DNA of 64,000 bases. It comes from Castor canadensis (Eukaryota; Chordata; Mammalia; Rodentia; Castoridae). Both the position numbers and the translations under genes were made by a program. Where the stretch lies: NCBI RefSeq assembly GCF_047511655.1, contig NC_133389.1:146656473-146720472 (forward strand). Direction: 5' to 3'. Positions 11,025 to 23,239 of this stretch are shown here, piece after piece (positions within the stretch are counted from its first letter, which is position 1; every line of letters begins with the position of its first letter). Below the pieces are notes generated by a model that worked only from the letters and a program-made list of their open reading frames with translations, ran no database searches and was not told the origin of the DNA.

Positions 11025-12242
11025 CCTCAGTCAAATTTGAAAAGGGAGGTTTTGTTGTTCTGTTTAAGCAACGCAAATTCCCATCAAGTTATCTGCTCTT
11101 CCACACTGTATTTTTCCATGATAAATACATTGGGTGCATCATAGCCATTTTGTGAAGTCAGTTGGTTTTTACTTACTCTGAGTCCTTTTCGTTTGATGTA
11201 TTTACCGCCCCCCTAAACCTTATCAAGTGGAGAATATTACTTCCATCGACCTAATGTCTTGCTGTGAGCAGGCTAACCAGAAAAGCCTAAAATTAGGATG
11301 GAAATAGAGAAACAAGCCACACACTGAAAACGACTTTTCAGGTGTCCACAGACCAGTGAGACTGTTCCCATCTTTTCTTTCATGAGCAGGTACTGCTTTG
11401 CAGAAGTCTCAGCACCAGCACTGGAGCCAATAACCTGTTAAGGCTGCAAGGTGGGTTTTGATGTGAATGAGTGTGTACATGGGTGTGTGTGCAACCCTGG
11501 ACCTCCTTAATTCCAGCATTTAATCAATCACCTGCTCTTAAGCAATCTTCTTACGATCAACCTGCCTTCTGTCACCAATCCAGTTCCACATCACTTTTAG
11601 ACAGACCTTTCTCTCTGTGTCACCACTTTAAACCAGTCCACTGGGTCACAATCTCTGTTATAACCAACCAGCCTCCTAGGGGTCTTTTCATGTCTTACAG
11701 TTTCCTGCTGCCAGCCTTGGGTCCAGCTTCTTACCATCCTCATCAGCAGCACCCGCTCATCAATTTCCAACTTAAGGATGTTACCTTTCTAGAAATCAGA
11801 AACTTTTGCTGATGTCTGCTTTCTACATCCAGTCTGATTACCTCTTTACCCTATATTATTTGGTGTAGGGCTTACACTTGTTCCATGTATTTCTTTTATG
11901 TCTCTTACCTTTGTGCCAGATGTGAGACTTAACATACTCTCCCAAAGACATTTGCTTGATCTCTGGTTCTGTGGTTCAAGGAACAAGGAATTCATGGTTT
12001 CAAGGAAGAGACTTTACCACCTGTGGCCTTGCAGAAAACTGAAGACACAACACATGTCTCCATTCCAACCTTATTTACCCAAATGCTCTCATAGCCAGGC
12101 CAATGATTATGTTCTTGCTCTTGTTCCCTTGAGTGGGAAATACTAATGAGACCTTCTTGTCATTCTGTGGTCATCATCTCTGACCATATACTTCATTAAG
12201 TTGATCACTCTTGAATGTCACATACCATAAGGCTGGGTGGTT

Positions 12243-12632
12243 GTTATAGGCAGAATTGTCTGTAATTTCTAGAGATTCATATGTTGAAGTTCTAACAAGT
12301 AGTACCTCAGAATATGACTGTATTTGGAGATACAGCCTTTAAAGGATGTAATTAAAGTGAAATGAGGTCATATGGGAAGGTCCTAATACAATGTGACTGG
12401 TATCTTTATTAGATGAAGAGAGTAGGACACAGCCCAGCGCAAGGGACAACCATGTGAGTATACAGCAAGAAGGCAACCATCTGCAAGACAAGCAAAGTAG
12501 ACACAGAAGAAACCAAGTCTGACACCTTGACCTGGACTACTTAGTCTATAGAACTACAAGAAAATAAATTTCTGTTTGTTAAGACACCCACTCTGGTATT
12601 TGTTATGACAACCCTAGCAAGCCCCAACACTC
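12243..12632 (+). mobile_element. MLT1-type MaLR LTR relic
   Basis: Collinear blocks: 'gattcatatgttgaagttct', 'agtacctcagaatatgactg', 'tatttggagatacagcc', 'gtgaaatgaggtcatatgg', 'tgactggtatctttatt', 'tgacaccttgacctgg', and 'aaataaatttctgtttgtta'. This is a near full-length solo LTR of the MLT1 group, with no flanking retroviral coding sequence. Confidence 0.88.
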
Positions 12633-13639
12633 CAGGTTAATCATGACATGCTGAGTAGGGAGAGTGCTCCTTCCAAGACACTCAATTAAATCATACCTGT
12701 GACCAGCCAGGACCAGTGACCAGGGTCACTATGCCACAATATCCACCATACTCTGTTCAAGAAAGGTAACCTTCCCCAATCACACCAGGCCAATCACCAT
12801 ATATTAACTACAGGAAGTGATTCTGTGTTTACTTCTTATTTTATTTTCTCATAGGTGTGTATTAATTGTAAAAGGGGTTTCACCATAGTATTTTCATATA
12901 TGCACAGATTGTCCTTTGATCACATTAACTCTCTCTGTGTTCACTCTTTACACATGCAGAGGGAGGTGAATTTTGCAGAGAGAAGAAGGCCTCAGACTCA
13001 AAACTCCTGCCACTGACATCCTCTTTATGAAGAAAACCTTCCACTATTTTTTTTAAATGCTAAGATGTTGTCATTTGATTCATGTAGAAAGAGCAAAGCA
13101 AGCATGACTGTCTACAGCTAAATAACTGAGACATTTGCAGCCAGGCTGAAGGTATCCAGGCATAAGAGGAGCCAGCCCCTTCTGAAAAGGCATGGCTCAA
13201 ACCCCCAGCCAACAGAGGAATGGATGGGGACAGCTTCCCCAAGCAGATACCCCCTCTGGAGGTAGGAGTGCTGGGTGTACTCAGATGGAGGCATCACAGT
13301 GCATTTATCTACAGCACCTACAGCACATCCTGATTTTGAAAGTGGTGAGAACCAAAGAGACCCTGTCCAGACATCACATCTCCTGGCTCTCTTAAAACAA
13401 GGTAATTGGGGCAGGTCTTTCCTGATGAGAGTAGTGACTCAGACTGTTACAAGTGTCTTCTTCAAAAGGTGACACATTTTTTTTCTCCAAAACACCCATG
13501 ATTGATTAGGGCCAGTATGTCAACCCAATCACCCTGCACAGTTTAGAGAATCTAACCTTCGAAGCTGTCTAAAAGAAATGCCATGCATATTTGTAATTTA
13601 AAATGTTATAGAAGTCATATTTTTAAAGCAAAAATAGAT

Positions 13640-14030
13640 AAACTTAATTTTTAAAATATATTTTATTGAACTCACTATATCCAAGATATTATCACTTCAA
13701 CATGTAATGAAAATTATTGAGATGTTTTGTTTCCTTTTTGTAGTGTCTTAAATCTAGCATGTATTTTACACTCACAGAACTTCCCAATTCAGATGGGAAA
13801 TCTGTTCAGAGTTCATGAAATTTACCACTGAGGAAAGCAGATTCACGTCCTTAAATTATCTTGAACATATTAAAAGTTTTCAATAAGTGAGTACAGTACT
13901 GGTTTCTTACTTAAATTTAATTAAAAAGAAATAAAGTTCAGTCACACTAGCCACATTTCAAGTGTTCCATAACCAGATGTGACTGGCGACTACTATGCTG
14001 CAAGTCGGAAGGACTGGAAGCACGCTCAAC
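13640..14030. mobile_element. Probable hAT-type DNA transposon relic
   Basis: The segment ending near 14,030 contains 'gttcagtcacactagccaca', 'tttcaagtgttccataacc' and 'agatgtgactggcgactac', a block I associate with non-autonomous hAT elements of mammals. The left boundary is uncertain and no terminal repeats were confirmed. Confidence 0.45.
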
Positions 14031-14744
14031 TAATGGTGTCTGAACTTCAAATTGCTTAATATAGTACTAGAGACTGTGTAAGCTTTCAACAAGTCACAGC
14101 ATCAGACCAGATTGAAACACCAAAAACCCTTAAGGTTCAGTAGCCCAATTTCCTTATTTTAGAACGGTAAAACCTAGAATGAGAGAAGTTAGGGACTTGC
14201 AAAAGATGGCACCCCTAAACAAGTTGTTGGTGCATACCTGAATAATAAACTAGGCCTCATGAGTTTTAATCCCCAGATGCGCTCTCCTCCTTGCATCAGA
14301 CAAACTTCAGGAAAAAACTGTTTTTTAATTTATTTGAATAATTACTCAAATGGCCAAAAGAAAGAAAGAAAACCTACCTCCTGTTTGCATTTGCCTAACC
14401 TGAGAAATGACTCCTACAGCATTTAAGGTTTGGGGTCCGGATGGCTGAACCTGTCAGTGCCTCTCACCTCAACCTATCACTGCTTCCTCTCCTGGAAGAC
14501 ACCTTGACTGCACAGGGTCCCACATGGCCCCCAGAGCATCCGGCCACATTTTTCTGTCTGCAGCTGTCCTTTCCCAGCTGTCTACACAATTTGTTTAAGG
14601 TTGTGCTTCAGAGAATCCTTTCTATTTGCAAAACAAAGTATTTAGTAGAAACTGCAGCAAAGTTGTGGAAAAGCTACCATCCTCCAGCTGCAAACGCACC
14701 AGCTCTGAGGTCTGACCTCATGAGAAACTGAGAGAGAAAGACAG

Positions 14745-14940
14745 GATGTGTGTGGTTCATCACACAGAGCTGCATTCAAGTCCCAGTTCTGCTTACATGA
14801 CTTTGAGCAACCCTCAGTTTTCTTAACTGTCACATGGGGATAATAATAATGGTTATATCATAAGATTTAAATGCGGTAGTGTATACAAAGCAGTGCCTGA
14901 CAAGATTAAACACTTGGCTTCTATCAGCTGCTGTTATTTA
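14745..14940 (+). mobile_element. MIR SINE relic
   Basis: A MIR core pattern is visible: 'gcattcaagtcccagttctg', 'gactttgagcaaccctcag', 'tgtcacatggggataataat' and 'cagtgcctgacaag'. Ancient mammalian tRNA-derived SINE, much decayed. Confidence 0.75.
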
Positions 14941-15834
14941 TCAGTGGTCTGCAGGCTCCCTATGGGAAGGGCCACATATGTCACTCACTACCACACCTTC
15001 TGATTCACAAATGCTGGGGTCACAGTAGGTCCTAAGTAAGTATTTGTCCAAGAAGTTTATAAGATGCTAGGAAGGATTGTGGGGGGAATATGGTGAATTC
15101 GCTGGTAAGGGAAAGGGGAGAGGGAGGTGACTGCTTTCCCTTTCAGAATCGGCCTGGTAGAGACACCAGGTTCAAAATGAAGTTCTGTGGTCAATAAATG
15201 GTGATGTCCAGGGGCTTTATGAGATAAATTAGTCACTAGGGCTTAAAGGGAGGCAGATATTGAATGAAGCAAAGCCATAAATAAAGTGTGTAAAATTGTC
15301 ATTGATTTGATTCAAGTAGACAGTGCTTACTAGCTCTCCCCAACTGTTCTCCATTTAATTTTCCTAAGAAACTTCCTTTACGAACTGCATGTACCATGAA
15401 CCATGACCTCGTATCACAGTCCCCAGAGAACATGGCAGGTGAGAAATAATAAAGCTTCCTGGAACCCTTCACTGAATGAGTCTTCTTACAACAGGCAGTA
15501 ACAGCTATTAGATTAAAGCAGAGCTGACTTTTAACCCCTACCAACTCCCTTGTTAGGGGTGATCTTTGCCTCATCGGGTATGAGATGACAGCACAAGCAT
15601 TACAAAGCCAATCTAGCCACTTATTGAAATCCTTCAGGACATAAAAATGTTAACAAGGTAATCTTACTGATTCTCACAGTATCCCTGACACTGAGAATAT
15701 TCATGGCATACTTGAGTCTTCTGAGTTGTTGGTCTTACCTTGAGATTTACAGAGCAGCATTTTATACCTTTATTTTTACAGAAAGAAAAATGAGCTCAGA
15801 GATGCTCAGAAATCCATTAAAAGTCAGTTTATGA

Positions 15835-15950
15835 GAGAGTAGCTCTGCAATTCATAAACTGTGAGAACTCGAGCAGGTTAGATCTTTGTGCCTCTTTTTT
15901 TTTCATGTGTACAATGGAAATAATGATATACTTGTCCCACAGTGTACATT
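15835..15950 (+). mobile_element. MIR SINE fragment
   Basis: 'agctctgcaattcataaact', 'gcctctttttttttcatgtg' and 'tacaatggaaataatgatat' resemble the middle of a MIR element. Short and decayed. Confidence 0.5.
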
Positions 15951-16121
15951 CTAATAACAGCTCACAATGCTCTAAATTGTGCTAGTTTACCTAATCCTCC
16001 TTAAGTGCTATATTTTCCTTCTTCAAAGATAAGGGACCCAGGGGTTCTACACTCACCACAGTACCAAAGTAGTAATTCAGGAAGCCAGGATTCAGGTCCA
16101 TCTTCCATTACACAGCTTTGA

Positions 16122-16216
16122 CATTGGAAGTATATCTTGGTAGAAGAGCATTGGCTTAGCAGGTGCAAGGACATGGATTTGAGCCCCATCATTGCAAATA
16201 AATAAATAAATAAAAT
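16122..16216 (+). mobile_element. ID-type SINE with (AATA)n tail
   Basis: A degenerate ID body ('ggtagaagagcattggctta', 'gcaggtgcaaggacatg', 'gatttgagccccatc') ends in an (aaat)n tail at 16,196-16,216. Confidence 0.7.
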
Positions 16217-16589
16217 AATTCACCTCAGTTCCTGAAGTTCCTGCTCTTTTCATCCTTTTGTTTCCTCTCACACTTACCATTCCCACATTGCTTCATTATC
16301 AAAATGATTTTTCAAACATATAAAGTATAAGATGGGGTTAGACTGTTTGATGTGACAATGGATTAGAGTTAAGAGACATCAGTACAAACTGTGTTTACTT
16401 AATATAGATCTGGATGACTGCATGCAGAAATATTTGTGTATATGTTTAGATGCTGTAGTTAGTATTGCATATCTCTCTCCATGTCTGTCCCTTGAGAGTG
16501 CTTACAAGCAATCACACTCAAGAAGCAGCATCATACCTAGTACTCAGGTCTTGTGTTCTAATCCCATTATCCATAAAAGGAACCACAGC

Positions 16590-17585
16590 TCTTTGAGAAA
16601 ATGGCTGATTCTAGTACTTCAGATAAGGATAAACAGATGGCCTGAGCCATCTTGTAATCCCAGAAAGAAGGAAGTGCAGATAAGCAAGCACCACCATACA
16701 ATAATGGGCTATGTGAAAAGCACCAAGAGCCAGATGAAAGAGCTCCCAATGACCAAAGCCGGGACAATTTGAGCAGCACAATAAATGGAGCAGTATTGAA
16801 TTATAACCCAAAGTACAAGATAAATATCCATGAATCCATACTAATATCAATGAGCAATTGAATAACAAATAAGAACAAATAAACATATCTTCCTTGAAGA
16901 AGAATTATGAATAATATATACAGATATTCCACCTTCAGGTTTGGGGAACATATTTTTTTTACTCTTTAAATATAAACTGCCCATATTGACTTTCTCCCAA
17001 AGAATACAGCATGGATAGGGGGAGCAGCTTTACAGCAGAGAAATCTTGCAAACAGTACTTCAAGACAGGAGGTCAAGATTAACATCAATGGTTGTAAGTC
17101 AGTCATATCGATAATATTCACCCTTGATATAACATGACGAGAATGACACTTAGCCATCACGGTCGTCCTCCCCAAAACTCATTGCTTCAGTTCAACCATG
17201 AGAAAAATGTCAGACAAATCCCAATTGAAGGTGATACCTCACCTACGCTACTCAATACTGTCAAGGCCACCAAAACAAGAGAAGTCTGAGAAGTGATCAC
17301 AGCTGTGAGGAGTCCAAGGAGATGGGGAGACTAAATACAATGCAATATTTTAGATAAGATCCTGGGACAGAAAAGTGACATTAGGCAAAAACCATGGAAA
17401 TCTGAATAAATTATGGGTTTGAGTTAATAATAGTGTATTTGTGTTGTTCATCATAGGTGATAAGTGCACCCTAATAACATAAGTAAATAATAGGGGAATT
17501 AGTTATGGGATATGCAAGAACTCTGTATTGTCTTTGTAACAGCTCCATAAATTTAAAAACTGTCCTTAAAAAAAAAAAAAAAAGA
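16590..17585 (+). mobile_element. L1 (old L1M/L1ME-type) 3' end relic
   Basis: A 1-kb L1 3'-UTR-like segment with the collinear blocks 'aaatgtcagacaaatcccaa', 'tactcaatactgtcaaggcc', 'gatcctgggacagaaaagtg' and 'ctctgtattgtctttgtaac', ending in a poly(A) tract at 17,569-17,583. No ORF2 coding remains in this piece. Confidence 0.75.
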
Positions 17586-17859
17586 AGAACGTGTCTGCTA
17601 TTGCTTAAAGCATACAAATATAGAGAACTGTGGAACCAGAAACTAGAGATGGAAGTAACCCTGGGATCCAAGGAAAAAGAAGCTCAGTAAAATAACCAAA
17701 ATACAGCCCTGCTCTTTTTTATTGTCTTTTCAAAACATAATTGGTTTAGTAATTTGATGCAGGCTCAATCCTCTCAACTTTTGAGCAAAAATTAATGCAG
17801 AAAGAGATCCAGATAATATACCTCATTTCACTTCAATCACACAATGCATCTTCCATCTA

Positions 17860-18230
17860 GCAGTTCTCAAACTATGAGGAGACCCCAAGACTTTTTCAGA
17901 GTTCCCAAGGTTAAAATTATTTTCATAATAATACTAAGATGATCTTTATCATTTTTACTCTTAGTCGCTCAGTGGATAGTGGAGGTTTTTCAGAGACTAA
18001 AGGATATGTGATATTATAAGAGAGTAACATAAAAGCTTATATGCAAGTCCACTGCTTTCTATTAAGTCAGAAATTAAAGAAATTGCCAAAAAAAACCAAA
18101 ACAATTTCATCCTCATCACTACTTTGTTTGGTTTGGATAATATACCTGTTTTTCATAAAATAAGTTACTTATGTTAATATGTAATTGTTATTTAGAATAA
18201 ATTCTTAAAATACGATTAATTTTCTCTTGT
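17860..18230 (+). mobile_element. hAT-type DNA transposon relic, left part
   Basis: It begins with the terminal-repeat-like 'cagttctcaaactatgagga' and continues with 'aaaattattttcataataat' and 'ttctattaagtcagaaatta', a pattern of an old mammalian hAT element. It is interrupted at about 18,231 by a SINE and resumes at about 18,541. Confidence 0.65.
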
Positions 18231-18540
18231 TATTTATTTATTTTTTGGCAGTACTGGGGTTTGGACTAAGGGCCTTATGCTTAGTGGGCAGGTGCTCTAC
18301 CACTTGAGCCACACTCCCAGCTTTGCTTTAGTTATTTTTTGAATAAGGTTCTCATGGTTTTGCCCAAGGCTGCAATCTACCTACTTATGCCTCCCTCATA
18401 ACTTGGATGACAGGCAGTGCCACCACTCCTGGTTTATTGGTTGAGGTGGTGTCCTGCTAACTTTTTTGCCAGGGCTGGCCTTGAACAATGATCTTCCTGA
18501 TCTCCTTCTACCATGTAATTGGTTTTACGGGTGTATATGG
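18231..18540 (-). mobile_element. Long composite SINE nested in the hAT relic
   Basis: Reversed ID-like part ('ggcagtactggggtttggac', 'ggtgctctaccacttgagcc') followed by two B1-like units ('ctcatggttttgcccaagg', then 'gccagggctggccttgaac'). The right end is degenerate. It splits the older DNA transposon, so it is younger. Confidence 0.8.
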
Positions 18541-18652
18541 CAATTCTTTTAATTTCTAATATGATAAGCATTGATAGAATTATGCTACATAAACTAAAAC
18601 TAGTAAGTTTTGAGTGTAGAAAGTTTGAGAACCAAAAAGATTGAGAATTTCT
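18541..18652 (+). mobile_element. hAT-type DNA transposon relic, right part
   Basis: The segment resumes with 'ttttaatttctaatatgata' and 'ctacataaactaaaactagt' and ends in 'agtttgagaaccaaaaaga', which is roughly the inverted form of the left end ('cagttctcaaac'), as expected for terminal inverted repeats of a hAT element. Confidence 0.6.
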
Positions 18653-20789
18653 ATACTAATTATAGCGATCAGGTTGTTCTTTCAGGACTGGGACATTTGT
18701 CACACTATAATCACCCTGGATCTTAATCCTTCCAAGGTTGAGAGAATCCTCACCCCTTGAGTCTAAGTGAAAGTGTCAAGTGCATTCCCAGCCTTCCCTG
18801 CAGCTTGGGCAGGAGCAGTTACCTTAGGCTCTATCAACTGCCCCTACCTGAACTTTCAAACTGGAGTTAGTGAGACCAGACCATGAACAACTATGAGTAG
18901 AATGGAGGAGTAGGAGGGAGACAAGGTCCTGAAGCAGCCATTCTAGCGGTACTTCCACATCCACTGTTACTGGAATCCTGGTCCAAGCTTCAGCTTAGAA
19001 TCTTATGCTTTGGACCAGTGGCATCTTCCCCTGAACCATCATGAACATGACTTTGGAAATTGTTCATAGTAATCTTGTCATGACCTTGGCTTTCCAGCCT
19101 GGGTCTCCTTTCTATAAGCTACTCAACAACCTTAAAAATACATTCCATTTAGTTCTTAATTGCAAGCAATCTCTGAAAAATTGGTTTCCTAGTTAATTTC
19201 TGAAGTTCTAATAACTTGACCTCTTTTACATCAATCAGGTTTTATGAAATTCTATGAACAAGCCATTATTAACAGAAAAGAAAACAAAATAAAGTTATCC
19301 TTTACTTTATCTGCCATAGAAGACAAACACTTACATAAATGAAAATACCATTTTGAGGGATGAAAAAAATGTTGGCATTCCACTCTAGCCATAAACTTTT
19401 GCCTAGACTTTGAAATTTTGATCCAACTTTCACCAGCAAAGTGTAAGATTTTCATTGTGTTACTTCCCAGTTATGCAGTCTCTATAAAACAAGCAAGAGA
19501 CTCTAAAAAGAAGGACTGGTGACACCATGCCATGTGCTTAGTTCATTATAAATCATTTCAAGTACCTCTAGCCATTCGGAGCCAAGCAAAACAGAAACGT
19601 TCTAATGCATTTGAGAGTATCTCATTTTATAGAGTGCTTAAGAGAGGCATGAAAAGCATACTAGATTTCAAATGTACCAAATTATCCAGAAAGGATTTGG
19701 GAACTGGTTCCTATTAGGTTTCTTTTCATTATTATTTAGTGTGGTATATGAAATATTATGCTTCTCTGTTTGAACTGCTGGGCCCTTGAATTGTTCTGCC
19801 TTCTACAATTTTGCAAACAAATCTTAAAGCATTTTTTTTTAATTCTAGTTACCTTCCCATTAGACATCAAAGGTGGAAAGTATGCAGGTCAGTTAGGCCC
19901 TTTGGGTGTTCACTTTTCACCATACCTCAAATTATAATGGAGTTAAATTAATTTCGATTGGAAACAACATCTTCTTCTGGAAGAAGCAATACTACTTAGA
20001 GTTGAAATACTACTTTAGAATAAAGAATCCTTGAAGTGTTGTCTTAACATAAGGTAGAGGAAACATAAGAGGGAAGCAACCCATTGCTTTTTCCCTCTCA
20101 TGTTCTTTGTTGGGTTTGAGGTTAGGGGGTCCCTGGAATCTTAGAAGAAATACTTGTGTACAGTGCAAGTCAACAGAAAAATATAAATCAACTCACCTCA
20201 CCTTGAGGAAAGGTGGAGACGTTGAAAAACAGGCATGTGTAATGTCCATCATAACCCATTTACTGAAAGCCTAAGTTAGGGGTGCATCTTTTTAAATATG
20301 AATTTTTCAGTGGTAATCAACTGATTATCTTGTTGTACTTGAGAGAACCTGCATGGGCATAAAACCAGTTGTCTTCATTTCTTCCTGTCTCTCACCTAGG
20401 ATGTTTGTCTTTTTCTCTTCCTGCTTAGAACAGGAAATTGCAAAAATAAAGATTTGATCAGTTCCTATTACTTTAGTGAGCTTTGTTCAGTTTGACTTAG
20501 GCAAATAACACATTTATATTTGCCAAAATATTATACGAATTATCAGAACAGACTAGTTTTATTTAGTGTTTAATTATCTCAGTCTTTCAGCCCTTGAGTT
20601 CTGATTGCTATTTTCCCTGTCTTTAAAAAGATTTCTCTTTCAAAGCAAAAATAGATAATACATTTGAGACAATTTCCATTACTCATTGACCTAGAAAAAT
20701 CCCCTTCAAGCAGCTCAGTCCTGAGCATGCCTAAAGGGTTCTAAACCAGTTGAGCTCAATGTGGCACAGGATATGTTAGTATTAATAGC

Positions 20790-20960
20790 ACCCAAAGTCT
20801 GTGTAGCATTTTAGAGTTAATATAGAGCCAGTTATAAACACTGTATAGTGTTTCTCTGAGATTACTGTAGGCAAGGTTAGTAGTATCCAATTTTACAAAT
20901 GAGAAAAGGGACAGTAAAAGTGACTTGGCCACTTCAGCCTAGAGCTGAAGGCCATGGATC
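20790..20960 (-). mobile_element. MIR/L2-like relic
   Basis: 'ccaattttacaaatgagaaa' followed by 'aaaagtgacttggccact' resembles the reversed MIR middle. Highly decayed. Confidence 0.4.
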
Positions 20961-21524
20961 ATTTTGGGCTACCCTTAACAAAGAAGTCTATACAGGAAGC
21001 AAAAATTCTGACCTACTCTTTTTCCTTTCCTACTTTCACCCTTTTTCTGAACCATTATAGGAGGCTCTGTGACTCACTGATCATGGACAATGGGGAAGAG
21101 AAGAAAACATAATTTTTTAGGAGGATTCAAAGTCCAGACTCAAGTCATATATCTATCTTATCTGCAGCTAGCTATGGGTTACATTAGAAGTCCTGATATT
21201 ACCCAAAAACTAAGTGTACACATCACTCCAACTAATTGGTCATAGTTACTCCCCTCTGCTGTCCTAGGTTGCCTAAAGAGGTTTTGGGTAGAGATTTGGT
21301 AAATCAACAATGATTTACCATCTGAAGTAATGATATTTAGCTCTGAACTAAGAATTTAAAGCCAATAGTCATGGTTAGAGGAAGATAGTTAAGAGAAAGG
21401 AATGTTTTGTTTTTAAAAATGGCATTTCTACACTGAGGGTATATAAATACAAGCACAAAGGAATGATGGATATATGGTGAAGTAAGAATATTCTATATAA
21501 AACTTGGCCATACATTTTCATGGA

Positions 21525-21712
21525 AGATGCTATGTACATGTCATTTCATTTAATTCTTGAAATACAACTTTGAGGTAGCTTTCAAAATTCCCATTTCACA
21601 GTTGAGAAAATTCAAGCCCAGGGTGACCTGTCTAGAGCCATATAACTAGTAAATGGAGAGGGGTTTGAACTCAGATTCCCAATTTCATGTCTTTTTCAAT
21701 ACACCACACTAC
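21525..21712 (-). mobile_element. MIR SINE relic
   Basis: Reversed MIR blocks in order: 'tttcatttaattcttgaaat', 'acaactttgaggtagct', 'cccatttcacagttgagaaa', 'ctagagccatataactagta' and 'gggtttgaactcagattccc'. Confidence 0.75.
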
Positions 21713-21777
21713 AGACTAAGTATAGTTTACATGGTCCCATTGTTTTTTCTTCCCTTTATGTTCCAGCTCTATATCTC

Positions 21778-21806
21778 ATTATATATATATATATGTATAT
21801 GTATAG
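21778..21806. repeat. Short (TA)n/(TATG)n microsatellite
   Basis: 'tatatatatatatatgtatatgtata'-type tract directly visible in the intergenic region. Confidence 0.9.
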
Positions 21807-22029
21807 TGGAAACATACTTACCTGGTAATGTCTAAGGAACAGGAAGTAGATAAAAATACTTCTGAGAAGCAGGATAGATGTTACAGTGTGAATATTTGAG
21901 AAGATTCTCTTGGCAGGGACTCTGTCTTTTATGTGTAGTCTGTAATTATTTTGGATGTTTATAGGACTGCAATGATAGGATGCTGTAGGAGTTTTCCCTC
22001 TGATCTTGCAATGACTGGCTGCTCTTCCA

Positions 22030-22275
22030 CCTTCTGTTCTCATCTTAAATGTCACATCCTCTGAGAAGCTTTTTCTGTTCACTGTAGCTCCCTGTTCTTT
22101 ACAGCACTTTAAAAAAATCACATTAGTAATCACAGATTTATTTGCTTATTGTCTGCTATCCTTGTGAGATTGTAAATGCCCCAAAGGTAAGCAACCATAC
22201 TGCTTTATTCAGCAGTGTTTCTCAAGCACACACCTTGGTGTCTATCACAAAGTAGAAATTCAATAAATGTTGATT
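22030..22275 (+). mobile_element. L2 LINE 3'-end relic
   Basis: 'gtgagattgtaaatgcccca', 'tttattcagcagtgtttctc', 'agtagaaattcaataaatgt' is the typical 3' end of an L2 element, running into a tetranucleotide repeat as L2 tails often do. Confidence 0.7.
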
Positions 22276-22318
22276 GGATGGAAGGATGGATGAATGGATG
22301 GATGGATGGATGGATGGG
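22274..22318. repeat. (GGAT)n tetranucleotide repeat
   Basis: About eleven GGAT-type units with a few substitutions, grown from the tail of the adjacent L2 relic. Confidence 0.9.
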
Positions 22319-22349
22319 CAAATCATTCTTACATGAGTTTCCAAAGAAT

Positions 22350-22636
22350 CTGGGCACCTGTGGCTCACACCTACAATCCTAACCACTTGGGAGGTTGAGA
22401 TCAGGAGGATCAGGGTTCAAGGACCTCCCAGGCAAAAAGATCATGAGACCTCCATGTCAACAGTTATGGTGGGAAGCAAAAATTGGAGGACTGTGATCCA
22501 GGCTGGACTGGGCAAAAAGCAAGACCCTATCTTAAAAATAACAGAGCAAAAAGGACTGGAGGTGTGGCTAAAGCAGTAGAGTGTCTGCCTCAGAAGAATG
22601 AAGACCTGAGTTCAAACTCCAGTACCACCACCAGAA
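22350..22636 (+). mobile_element. Long composite SINE, plus strand
   Basis: This is the forward view of the composite: 'cacctgtggctcacacctac', 'ggaggttgagatcaggagg' (first B1-like unit), 'actgtgatccaggctggact' and 'gaccctatcttaaaaataac' (second unit), then 'aggactggaggtgtggctaa', 'gacctgagttcaaactcc' (ID-like unit). It shows the unit order clearly. Confidence 0.85.
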
Positions 22637-22834
22637 AAGGAGGGCAGGGGAAGAGGTATCTGAGAAAACAGGTGATCTGGTCACTTGATCTCTGAAAAGC
22701 TGGATTACTTTGGGGATCAGAATGGATCAATCACTGTTCTCTAAAAATAGAACTGAGATCTAGTAGCCTTCCAAAGACAATATATGGGAACCATGAGGCC
22801 AGTCCACTAGAACAAAGAATGGAAGGGAAGTAGA

Positions 22835-22995
22835 ATCTACTTATCAAGTACAAAGCAATGTGTTACAAGTACATTATTTTATTTAACATAAAAAGCAGTA
22901 TATAGAAATAGAATAGATCCCTATTTTACAAATGAAAAAAGTGAGATTCAGGTTCGTGAGGTTTCCCAAAGTTATAAAACAGTATATGAAGTAAA
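22835..22995 (-). mobile_element. MIR SINE relic
   Basis: 'ttacaagtacattattttat', 'ccctattttacaaatgaaaa' and 'aggtttcccaaagttataaa' match the reversed MIR order. Confidence 0.6.
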
Positions 22996-23029
22996 TTTGT
23001 CAGACATCAAAAACCATTCTTCCTGCTTG

Positions 23030-23216
23030 TTGCTGGTGGCTCATGCCTGTAATCCTAGCTACTAAGAGACAGAGATCAGCAGCCTGAGCAAATAGTCCAC
23101 AAGACCCTATCTCGAAAAACCCTTCTCACACACACACACACACACACAAATGGTCTGGTGGAGTGACTCAAGGTGTAGACTCTGAGTTCAAGCCCTCCTC
23201 CCCCCAGGAAAAAACA
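23030..23216 (+). mobile_element. Composite B1/ID-like SINE with internal (CA)n
   Basis: 'gctggtggctcatgcctgta', 'atcctagctactaagagac', 'aagaccctatctcgaaaaac', a (CA)n tract at 23,126-23,148, then 'actcaaggtgtagactctga', 'gttcaagccctcctcc'. The CA microsatellite arose between the B1-like and ID-like units. Confidence 0.85.
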
Positions 23217-23239
23217 TGCTTTCTTTTAAAAACAAATTT

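Noticed and set aside
11471..11812. 113-codon plus-strand open frame in the intergenic region
   Set aside because: No similarity to a known family is recognisable, there is no promoter or splice context, and it is of a length expected by chance.
21756..22133. 125-codon minus-strand open frame
   Set aside because: It crosses a TA microsatellite and an L2 relic; amino-acid composition and context give no support for a protein.
22274..22318. GGAT direct repeats considered as a CRISPR-like or regulatory array
   Set aside because: This is a simple tetranucleotide microsatellite grown from an L2 tail in a mammalian genome; there are no spacers.
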